Shown: piece after piece, positions 37,920-45,201 of the stretch
Layout: the number at the start of each line of letters is the position of its first letter
Position numbering within the stretch: the stretch's first letter is position 1
Assembly: GCA_001567275.1 (NCBI GenBank)
Contig: LNBX01000046.1
Coordinates: forward strand, 62,001-126,000
Source of the DNA: Bacteroidetes bacterium OLB10
Lineage (GTDB): Bacteria > Bacteroidota > Bacteroidia > AKYH767-A > OLB10
Reading direction: 5' to 3'
Length of the DNA: 64,000 nucleotides
Translations under genes and position numbers: made by a program
Notes under the pieces: generated by a model
What the model was told of the DNA's origin: nothing
What the model saw: only the letters and a program-made list of their open reading frames with translations
The model's database searches: none

Positions 37920-38831
37920 CTACAATGCTGCCAGTGCATTCAGAATATCATTCTCTGTAACCACCTGCATGTTTAACGGTAATTGCTGATTGGCGCTTAC
38001 AGTAAACGTCTGCTGATCCATTACAAAATCATTGTTTTGTTTTTGTCCGAATGCAATGAGTGTTACACTCTCACCCAATGGAAGTGATGTGGTTGTTAAA
38101 TTTTCAATTCGCATTACACCTTTAAAGTTGGCGAAGGAAACATACACCTGAATATTCTGAGTATTTGTTCCAGGAACAGTAAGTGTAAGAGATGTGTTGG
38201 TTGCAGGAAATATTTTTGCCGGACTGAACCATCCTGTTGTTGCAGGAGTGGTTGTGTAGTAAGTTGATGAAGCAACTACCGATGAAAGAGTATCAGTAAA
38301 TCCCGGAATAAAATCTGAAATATTACTTGTCCAGTTGTTGCTGCCATTTGAATCATAACCGTAATACGACTGCATGCTGTTATTTGTAGAGGGTAATGCA
38401 GCTGTTTCAAGCCAGTATTTTCGTCCTGATTTTAAAAACACTTCAGTGCCGTTTTTAAATGGTCTCACTCTTACTTCAGCACTTGTTTCAAGCACATTTC
38501 CTGATGCTACCGAAGGTATTCTTCGCAAAATCATGTCCTTGATGGAATACAGTTCTATCACCTTAAGTTGAAAAGGATAGGTAACAGCGCCACCACCGGT
38601 AAATTCAAACATGTCAGCACCTACACAAATTTTAGTTCCTTTTTTGCACACCAGCGGACAGTTTCCTGTTGAGTCAATGGTGTATTCCTGTTCTTCTTCC
38701 TCATGGTTGCTGTAAAATGAATCCATGTCCTTGTAATCGTCCTGCGGAACGCGATCTTTCTTACATGAAAGTATAACGGTTGACAGCAATGCCACCAGAC
38801 ATCCTGCAACAACAATAATTTGTTTTTTCAT
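37920..38831 (-). CDS. Uncharacterised lipoprotein with a ZU5-like segment
   Basis: A 303-residue protein with lipoprotein signal MKKQIIVVAGCLVALLSTVILSC (lipid Cys at about 23) and an acidic linker (SNHEEEEQEYTID). The segment GTKICVGADMFEF ... VIELYSIKDMILRRIPSVASGNVLETSAEVRVRPF (about 65-128; motif only) follows the pattern of ZU5-like domains common in Bacteroidota lipoproteins, where DMI and LETxxE are typical. The second half is Thr/Ser-rich and looks like a beta-sandwich. Function unknown. Its C-terminus ends LNALAAL. The small secreted protein at 38858 lies 26 bp upstream on the same strand, so the two are probably co-transcribed. Confidence 0.6.
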   Translation of the reverse strand: MKKQIIVVAGCLVALLSTVILSCKKDRVPQDDYKDMDSFYSNHEEEEQEYTIDSTGNCPLVCKKGTKICVGADMFEFTGGGAVTYPFQLKVIELYSIKDMILRRIPSVASGNVLETSAEVRVRPFKNGTEVFLKSGRKYWLETAALPSTNNSMQSYYGYDSNGSNNWTSNISDFIPGFTDTLSSVVASSTYYTTTPATTGWFSPAKIFPATNTSLTLTVPGTNTQNIQVYVSFANFKGVMRIENLTTTSLPLGESVTLIAFGQKQNNDFVMDQQTFTVSANQQLPLNMQVVTENDILNALAAL

Positions 38832-38857
38832 TGTTTGTTTTATTAAAATGATTTTTA

Positions 38858-39400
38858 TTAAGTGCCTTTAACAGCCGGACATTTTTCTTTTTTTCTGCTC
38901 TTGCCGCATTGTCCCGGGTAATAATAAATACCAAGGTGTAAATGATTTTCTTTCCATTTAAAATCATAACGGTCTTCTATAAACGGTCTCCAGCATCCTC
39001 TGTTGCGCACCAACCCTGCACCTGCCTGAGGCGAAAGGTTGTGTTTTTTACGCTGTTCAGGTGCATAATCATCAGCATTCAGCCAGTTGTGATAATATGC
39101 ACCGGCAAGCGGATAAAAAGTATAACTTCTTAACGCAAACAAATCATATTGCAATGCACCGCCTGCAAACAAATCATGATAGCGGTTGAAGGATGGGAAA
39201 TAGGATATTTCGGGTACAGCATATAAATTGCCGATAACAGGAATTCTCACTCTTACTTCAGCACCAAAGCCCTCTGCCTGAAAATTATAAATTACACCTG
39301 CTCCATAACCCCAGGGTTGTTTTATTTTTCTGCGTTGGGCATAAGCACTCACAGAAAAAATAATCAGAAAAAATAGCGCTGCTGTTGTTTTGACTTTCAT
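38858..39400 (-). CDS. Small secreted, probably beta-barrel, protein of unknown function
   Basis: A 180-residue protein with signal peptide MKVKTTAALFFLIIFSVSAYAQ. The mature part has alternating aromatic strands (GYGAGVIYNFQAEGFGAEV, GNLYAVPEISYFPSF, SYTFYPLAGAYYHNW, NHLHLGIYYYP) that would suit an 8-stranded outer-membrane barrel. Length and strand number fit OprF/OmpW-like small barrels, but I do not recognise a named family. The basic Cys-containing tail (CGKSRKKEKCPAVKGT) is odd for a barrel that should end in an aromatic residue. It lies 26 bp upstream of the lipoprotein gene. Confidence 0.55.
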   Translation of the reverse strand: MKVKTTAALFFLIIFSVSAYAQRRKIKQPWGYGAGVIYNFQAEGFGAEVRVRIPVIGNLYAVPEISYFPSFNRYHDLFAGGALQYDLFALRSYTFYPLAGAYYHNWLNADDYAPEQRKKHNLSPQAGAGLVRNRGCWRPFIEDRYDFKWKENHLHLGIYYYPGQCGKSRKKEKCPAVKGT

Positions 39401-39559
39401 TGGTATTTCCGGTATGAAATGCTAATTTCTGCATTTACTTTAAGTCAATAACGGCAGGAAAAAATATTTATTACTTTGTTTTAAACGTGATGTAATAACA
39501 GAACAGTTAATCCAATAACTGCTGCACATTCAGAATAAAACTGAATAAAACGCTTTAAA

Positions 39560-40267
39560 TTATTTGTTGATAGTACGACTCAGCAACATCACATCTGAAA
39601 TGGTTTTTTTCAGACGGCTGATGGCTTTTATGCGTGTGGTACGTATTTCTACCAATGGAATGGAAAGTGGAATTTCCTTGATGCGAATATTCTTGTCTTT
39701 TGAAGCACGGATACAAAATTCGCTTGGCCACACTGCATGTCGTGTTACACATCCGTTGGTGATATGGTCGAGTTTTGATTTTTTAAAAGTCTTCAGCCCA
39801 TGTGTTTCTGTCAGTTTCAAACCGCAGGTAATGCGCAGACCGAAATTATAAAGTGACGTAAACAGTTTGCGTTTAAAAGGTCGCTGATCCATTTCGCCCG
39901 CAAGTTTTTTGGAACCAATAATCAAATCGTACTCCGAAAGCAATTCATTTGATTTTTTCAGGAAAATCATATCCAGATAATCCACTTCCAAAATGGTTAC
40001 ATTGTCAAATTTAGCTCTGTTGATACCATTTATCAGAGCCTGCCCATAATCTGCCGCACCATCATCAATCTCAGCCACCACACAACTGAGTTCTGAAGCA
40101 AGTTTTCGTATGATGTCTTTGGTGTTATCTACACTTCCGTTTTCGGTAATGATAATTTCAAACTCTCGGAAATAATTTTTCAAGTCTTCCGAAAGATCAC
40201 GGATTCTTTTCTCAAGAATTTCTTCTTCGTTAAATACCGGTATTACTATGGAGCAATTGTCAGTCAT
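39560..40267 (-). CDS. Family 2 glycosyltransferase (dolichyl-phosphate-mannose-synthase type)
   Basis: Counted from ATG 40267, which overlaps the end of the FAD gene by 8 bp, the protein has 235 residues. It starts MTDNCSIVIPVFNEEE, with TENGSVDNT at 41-49 and the metal-binding EVD at 94-96 in place of DxD. The C-terminus has no membrane helices, so it is of the soluble DPM1/GtrB-like type that transfers a sugar to a polyprenyl phosphate; this is inferred from pattern. An upstream in-frame ATG at 40351 lies inside the FAD gene and lacks family similarity. Translational coupling with the FAD-dependent protein suggests a shared glycolipid or cell-wall pathway. Confidence 0.82.
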   Translation of the reverse strand: MTDNCSIVIPVFNEEEILEKRIRDLSEDLKNYFREFEIIITENGSVDNTKDIIRKLASELSCVVAEIDDGAADYGQALINGINRAKFDNVTILEVDYLDMIFLKKSNELLSEYDLIIGSKKLAGEMDQRPFKRKLFTSLYNFGLRITCGLKLTETHGLKTFKKSKLDHITNGCVTRHAVWPSEFCIRASKDKNIRIKEIPLSIPLVEIRTTRIKAISRLKKTISDVMLLSRTINK

Positions 40268-41549
40268 TTGTTCTAAATTTATCAGCCAGGAGTTTTCCAT
40301 CCATAATGGCATCCTGCATACTTGAATATTCCCATCTGCCATAGCGGCCAATCTGATAAATACCGTCTTTCTCCAACGTTGTTATCAGTTGTTCTACAAT
40401 GGGTGGGCGTTTGGGTTCGTAAATACAATAAGCAACCGGAATTTTTATGGAATGAACGAATACGATTTCGTCAATCTGAAAAATTGGCATTCGCTTAATT
40501 TCTTCAACTACTTTTTGTTCTATCTGATCAATGCTCAGGCTGTGATTGCGGCTTCCCACTTCTACAGCAATAATCTGTTCATCATTAGGTGTAGCTTTCT
40601 TAAAATAATTCTTCGGATAGCTTATACGATAAAAAGACAATTCTTTATCCGGAAAATACATCCAGTGCGTATCAGGAACTTTTCCTTTGATAACAATGTT
40701 AACTGTATAAACAGAGGTATAAACCAATTCATCAGCCAGCGGTTTTAAGTCATCTCTGTCACTGTTTCTGATAATGGATTGCAGCGGAACTGTTGATGCC
40801 AGGCGATTATATTTCACCACTGTGCCATCAGACATTTCAATGGTTTTATTTCTCGTATTAAAAAATTTAGCAGTAGTATTGAGTTTGATATTCCCCAACT
40901 GCTGCGCAAAAATATCAGCCAAATCCTGAATACCTTTTTTCACCGGATAGTAGAAATCAACATTATAACCAAAGCTGTCAGTGTTTTCTTCAAAGGCGTT
41001 TTGTTTGATTTTGTCCTTATCAACAGTTATCAGATGCGACATAAATTCGCAAGTCATATCTGCCGGATCGGTGTCCCATATTTTTCTGTTGTATGGCAAC
41101 AAATAATGGTTTGCAATACCGCTTCCGAAACATTTCAGTGCATAATCGCGGTAGGAGCCTTTGCGTGTTTCAAGTTCTTCTTCGCGGGTCAGGTGTTTTA
41201 CCTCATTCAATCCTTCCAGACATTCGCGTTTGGTTTTTTCACTCAGATTTAAAAGGTTCAGTTCGAAAGGGTAGGGGATGATGACCTTATCGTAATAAAT
41301 GTGAGCTTTACGCTTATGAGTTTCAACCTCCAGTCCAAGTTTGTCGAATACCAGTTCGCGTACATACGGATTGCGCAAATGCAGCAGGTGAGGGGCAAGA
41401 TCAAATTTGCAGCCTTTATAGTCAATGGTGCGTACCAGTCCGCCAACAATGTCGTTCGACTCGTAAACAGGTAAATTTTTATCGTAATGGTAGGCAAAAC
41501 TCAAACCTGCAAGGCCAGCGCCTATGACCACCGTATCGTGCTGAATCAT
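40260..41549 (-). CDS. FAD-dependent amine-oxidase/UDP-galactopyranose-mutase-like protein
   Basis: A 429-residue flavoprotein. The Rossmann motif is VVIGAGLAGLSFAYHY at about 7-22, followed by ESNDIVGGLVRT at about 30-41 and the FDLAPHLLHL segment where substrate-domain residues lie. The C-terminal FAD motif is IYQIGRYGRWEYSSMQDAIMDG. It belongs to the COG1232/UGM-like group, where members convert nucleotide sugars or oxidise porphyrinogens; in a glycosyltransferase operon a sugar-related role is more likely. The start at 41549 is chosen because the in-frame ATG at 41573 lies inside the -7 element. It overlaps the GT2 by 8 bp. Confidence 0.8.
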   Translation of the reverse strand: MIQHDTVVIGAGLAGLSFAYHYDKNLPVYESNDIVGGLVRTIDYKGCKFDLAPHLLHLRNPYVRELVFDKLGLEVETHKRKAHIYYDKVIIPYPFELNLLNLSEKTKRECLEGLNEVKHLTREEELETRKGSYRDYALKCFGSGIANHYLLPYNRKIWDTDPADMTCEFMSHLITVDKDKIKQNAFEENTDSFGYNVDFYYPVKKGIQDLADIFAQQLGNIKLNTTAKFFNTRNKTIEMSDGTVVKYNRLASTVPLQSIIRNSDRDDLKPLADELVYTSVYTVNIVIKGKVPDTHWMYFPDKELSFYRISYPKNYFKKATPNDEQIIAVEVGSRNHSLSIDQIEQKVVEEIKRMPIFQIDEIVFVHSIKIPVAYCIYEPKRPPIVEQLITTLEKDGIYQIGRYGRWEYSSMQDAIMDGKLLADKFRTND

Positions 41550-41570
41550 CAGAAAAATCGGATAAGGGCG

Positions 41571-41601
41571 CAAAAGTAGCTAAAATAGCCCTAATCACAA
41601 A
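41571..41601 (-). promoter_or_regulatory. Bacteroidota promoter of the FAD protein-GT2 operon
   Basis: On the minus strand TTTG (41598-41601), a 19-bp spacer and TACTTTTG (41571-41578) form a complete consensus promoter ending 21 nt before the ATG at 41549. Confidence 0.65.
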
Positions 41602-41680
41602 GGAAGAAAATGCTTTAATTTGATATTCAACAGAAGGCTGTTTTTCGGAGAATATGGGTCTCGTGCAGAAGCAAAATTGC

Positions 41681-42340
41681 TTATCGTAAATCTACCACTT
41701 CTACGCCCGGATGTTTTTTGACATCAAACATAAACTGTGCATCTGATACAGCAGCATCAGGTGTGTACTTGGTAATAGTGTAAGTCATTATGCTGCCATT
41801 ATTATTGAACACCTTAGCCCCTGCAATGGTTTTATCGGTTTTATTGATTTGTAATTGTATTTTGAAGTAAGGTTTGGTCTTATCCAAAGGCGTAAGGTCA
41901 ATGGTTTGTACAGCTTTGCCACCCATAGTTTTCTCATCTACAAAGCGGGAATTAAATCCTTTCTCATAAATAGTGAAAATATTGGAAGGAGAGATAGCAT
42001 CATCTTTTGAAGCCCCATCATTTATCTGCACTTCATTGGCATCTTTCAGATACGTCCATGATGTTTTTCCGTCAGAAATAATTTGCTGACCGGTTAATGT
42101 TAAATTGTATTTGTTGCCACTTAAAATCATTGACCCGGCCTGATTTTGTGTGGTATTTGATTTCTGATCAACAATATTAACTTTAAATGTTGCGGACAAT
42201 GATTTTAAACTTTTGTATTTGGCTGAAACGGCTTTAAGTATTTCCTGCGACTTGGCATCTTTCTGTGCATTTGAAACAAAAAAAGATAAGCAAAGAAACA
42301 AGGTTGCAAAAGTTCTGTACATGATTATTTTTTTAGTCAT
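41681..42340 (-). CDS. lolA: Outer-membrane lipoprotein carrier protein LolA
   Basis: A periplasmic chaperone of 219 residues (from MTKKIIMYRTFATLFL) that ferries lipoproteins from the inner to the outer membrane. The signal peptide ends near VSNAQ. The LolA fold pattern is seen in AKYKSLKSLSATFKVNI (about 40-56), GSMILSGNKYNLTLTGQQIISDGKTSWTY (motifs only; about 70-98) and the long strand YFKIQLQINKTDKTIAGAKVF. Alternative starts at 42346 and 42322 exist; the chosen one keeps the Lys-Lys of the signal n-region. It follows ftsK on the same strand by 76 bp and has its own -7 element. Confidence 0.87.
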   Translation of the reverse strand: MTKKIIMYRTFATLFLCLSFFVSNAQKDAKSQEILKAVSAKYKSLKSLSATFKVNIVDQKSNTTQNQAGSMILSGNKYNLTLTGQQIISDGKTSWTYLKDANEVQINDGASKDDAISPSNIFTIYEKGFNSRFVDEKTMGGKAVQTIDLTPLDKTKPYFKIQLQINKTDKTIAGAKVFNNNGSIMTYTITKYTPDAAVSDAQFMFDVKKHPGVEVVDLR

Positions 42341-42393
42341 TACCATAAAAACAATGCCATTAACGTCTCCCTAGGTGAACGGCTAATGAAATG

Positions 42394-42401
42394 CAAAAGT
42401 A
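42394..42401 (-). promoter_or_regulatory. Bacteroidota -7 element upstream of lolA
   Basis: The minus-strand bases TACTTTTG match TAnnTTTG and lie 53 nt before the lolA ATG at 42340, in the gap after ftsK. No TTG is found at the expected -33 position. Confidence 0.4.
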
Positions 42402-42416
42402 AAGATTCTGATTAAT

Positions 42417-44945
42417 TTATTTCATGCTCGAAAGCAGGTTCTCCAGATCTGTTGGGTCTTTGAACTTCACTTCACGTGCTTTGCTGCCTTCAAACGGTCC
42501 GATAATTCCGGCTGCTTCCAGCTGATCAATCAGTCGCCCTGCGCGGTTGTAACCCAATTTCAATCTGCGCTGCAGCAATGATGCAGAACCTTGCTGATGT
42601 TGCACAACCATACGTGCTGCATCATCAAAAAGCGGATCGCGGTCAGCCAAATCTACTTCGCCATTGCCACCTTCGTTATCACCCACAAATTCAGGAAGTA
42701 AAAATGCATCCGGATATCCACGCTGCGAACCTATAAAGTCAGTAATTTTTTCAACTTCAGGAGTATCTACAAAAGCACATTGCAGACGTATTAAATCAGC
42801 ACCCAGTGAAAGTAGCATATCTCCACGACCTATCAGTTGGTCTGCCCCGCCACTGTCGAGAATGGTGCGGCTGTCAATTTTTGATGTAACTCTGAACGCA
42901 ATACGTGCAGGGAAATTGGCTTTGATGGTACCGGTGATAATATTAACTGACGGACGTTGTGTGGCAATAATTAAGTGAATACCGATGGCTCGCGCAAGTT
43001 GTGCAAGTCGTGCAATGGGTGCTTCCACTTCCTTGCCTGCTGTCATAATCAGGTCGGCAAACTCATCCACCACCAAAACAATAAATGGCAGAAAACGATG
43101 TCCTTTGTTTGGATTTAATCTGCGTGCAACAAACTTGGCATTGTATTCACGGATATTTCGCACCTGTGCTTCTTTAAGAAGTTCATAACGCTGATCCATT
43201 TCAATACATAGCGAGTTAAGCGTATTCACTACTTTCTTGGTATCGGTAATGATGGCTTCTTCCTCACCCGGAAGTTTTGCCAGAAAATGTCTTTCAATTG
43301 TTTTGAAAAGTGTAAGCTCAACTTTCTTGGGATCAACAAGAACAAATTTTATCTGTGATGGATGTTTTTTATAAAGTAATGAAACGAGAATAGCATTTAA
43401 GCCAACGGATTTTCCCTGACCTGTTGCCCCTGCCATCAATAAGTGTGGCATTTTTGCAAGGTCGGTTACATACACTTCGTTTGAAATGGTTTTACCTAAT
43501 CCTATCGGTAAATCCATCTCTGAATTTACAAACTTGTCAGAAGCAAGTACAGATTTCATGGCTACCATTTCCTGATTTTTATTCGGTACCTCAATGCCGA
43601 TAGTACCTTTACCCGGAATAGGTGCTATGATACGTATTCCAAGTGCTGAAAGACTTAATGCAATATCATCTTCCAGATTTTTGATTTTTGAAATACGAAC
43701 TCCTGCCTGAGGAACAATTTCAAATAAGGTGACAGTAGGACCAACCGTAGCTTTTATTTTTTCAATAGCAATGTTGTAATGTCCCAGCGTTTCAACAATT
43801 CGGTTTTTGTTACTCTCCAGTTCTGCTTTCAGTTCATCAGGTGTGAGTTTGGATTTGCTCTGATAGTTTTCAAGTAAATCAATGGACGGAAACTGATAAC
43901 CTGATAAATCAAGTGTAGGATCGTATTCTCCCAATGCCGACATATCAGGTATTTCATCATTTACAGTTGTTTCACTGCTGACTTCTTCAACCGGTGTTTC
44001 AATTGACAATGGGATGGAATCATCTTCAGCTTCAACTTCTGCTTCATCAGTGTTGTCTATTTCGAGTTCAAGTGAATTGTCATTGGAGTCAGTTTCCTGT
44101 TCTGCCGGTGTATCCATCAAATCCTGAATAGCTTTTTCCATATCCGGTTCAGGAGTCAGGTCTATTGGTTGCGATACCTGTTCTGTCTCCGGTTCTTCCT
44201 CTGTAATATCAGCTACTGTATTTTTGAAAGTGTTACTTTCAACATTTGCATCAGCAATCATGATATCTTCGTGCTTGTCATCTTTAATACCGGGCTGTGG
44301 GAGTTTTAGTTTGAACTTGAATGTTACCATGCTAAATGCCAGTAGTGTGAAACCAAGAAACAGTCCTGTACCTGCATTTCCCATCATGAGTTGCATCCAT
44401 TGTGAAATTTCAAAACCAAACGAACCACCCATAAACAACAAGGTACTTGCATTTTTAAACAGATAACCCATGGCTACAGAAACAAATACCAAGAGGAAAA
44501 CTGAAATGCGTATTGTACGTCCGAATGGAAGCAAAGAATGTTTGAATACTAACTTAAAACCTGTAAGAAAAGAAATGAGGACGAAAAGAAAACTGCTTAT
44601 TCCAAAACCATTATAGAAAAATGAATTGGCAGAAAGTGCTCCTGTTTTTCCAAGCCAGTTTTCTGCTTTCAAATCTTTATTAGATATAAATGACCACCAT
44701 CCGGATTGCACCTTGTCGAAGTCTGCACGCCAGGTGAAGAGATAGGATATAAAAGCAATTATTAAGAAAATACTTATTAATATCAGTAATAAACCTGCAA
44801 TCTGATGAACCTGCTCATCAAAAATCCACTGAAATCTCTTTTTTGAAGCTTTGGGTTTCTTACTCCTTTTAACTTCTGCTTTTGATTCCGTATTTGCACT
44901 TTCAAAAGTGTTTGCTTCTGCAACAACAGTATTGCGTTTGCCCAT
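42417..44945 (-). CDS. ftsK: DNA translocase FtsK/SpoIIIE
   Basis: An 842-residue septal DNA pump that clears chromosome termini during division. Four membrane helices lie at about 48-69, 108-130, 142-162 and 190-212. An acidic Glu/Asp/Thr-rich linker of about 110 residues follows (220-330). The alpha/beta motor has Walker A GATGQGKSV near 502 and Walker B VLVVDEFADLIM, followed by IIATQRPSVNIITG. The C-terminal gamma winged helix (about 775-842: RRLKLGYNRAGRLIDQLEAAG) reads KOPS-like sites. The order is normal, with a shorter linker than in E. coli FtsK. No consensus promoter, only a near-match (TACTTTAG, minus strand), is seen upstream. Confidence 0.96.
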   Translation of the reverse strand: MGKRNTVVAEANTFESANTESKAEVKRSKKPKASKKRFQWIFDEQVHQIAGLLLILISIFLIIAFISYLFTWRADFDKVQSGWWSFISNKDLKAENWLGKTGALSANSFFYNGFGISSFLFVLISFLTGFKLVFKHSLLPFGRTIRISVFLLVFVSVAMGYLFKNASTLLFMGGSFGFEISQWMQLMMGNAGTGLFLGFTLLAFSMVTFKFKLKLPQPGIKDDKHEDIMIADANVESNTFKNTVADITEEEPETEQVSQPIDLTPEPDMEKAIQDLMDTPAEQETDSNDNSLELEIDNTDEAEVEAEDDSIPLSIETPVEEVSSETTVNDEIPDMSALGEYDPTLDLSGYQFPSIDLLENYQSKSKLTPDELKAELESNKNRIVETLGHYNIAIEKIKATVGPTVTLFEIVPQAGVRISKIKNLEDDIALSLSALGIRIIAPIPGKGTIGIEVPNKNQEMVAMKSVLASDKFVNSEMDLPIGLGKTISNEVYVTDLAKMPHLLMAGATGQGKSVGLNAILVSLLYKKHPSQIKFVLVDPKKVELTLFKTIERHFLAKLPGEEEAIITDTKKVVNTLNSLCIEMDQRYELLKEAQVRNIREYNAKFVARRLNPNKGHRFLPFIVLVVDEFADLIMTAGKEVEAPIARLAQLARAIGIHLIIATQRPSVNIITGTIKANFPARIAFRVTSKIDSRTILDSGGADQLIGRGDMLLSLGADLIRLQCAFVDTPEVEKITDFIGSQRGYPDAFLLPEFVGDNEGGNGEVDLADRDPLFDDAARMVVQHQQGSASLLQRRLKLGYNRAGRLIDQLEAAGIIGPFEGSKAREVKFKDPTDLENLLSSMK

Positions 44946-45100
44946 TATACCTGATGTTAATCGTAAATTATTATTTCAGCTAAAGTAGGTCAGAATGAAG
45001 TTTGTATTATTCTTCATCGAACAACAAAATGAACATTTTATTGTGGATAAAAACGCATGTTATAAAAATTCAATAATTTATATGTGACAGCTCACCACCA

Positions 45101-45108
45101 TAATTTTG
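45101..45108 (+). promoter_or_regulatory. Bacteroidota -7 element upstream of the Ig-like secreted protein
   Basis: TAATTTTG matches TAnnTTTG, 93 nt before the ATG at 45202. No TTG is found at -33. It sits in the 256-bp gap shared with the divergent ftsK gene, the largest gap in the window, which otherwise holds only AT-rich sequence. Confidence 0.4.
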
Positions 45109-45201
45109 TAATAACAAATTTTACTACTGAACAACTCTTAAATAGACAAATGCTTAAGACTAATCAAATTCATAAGACATAACAAAATAACATAAACCAA
45201 T

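Noticed and set aside
44946..45201. Possible small RNA or tRNA in the largest gap of the window
   Set aside because: No cloverleaf, conserved tRNA box sequences or GC-rich structure; only AT-rich sequence and one -7 promoter element.
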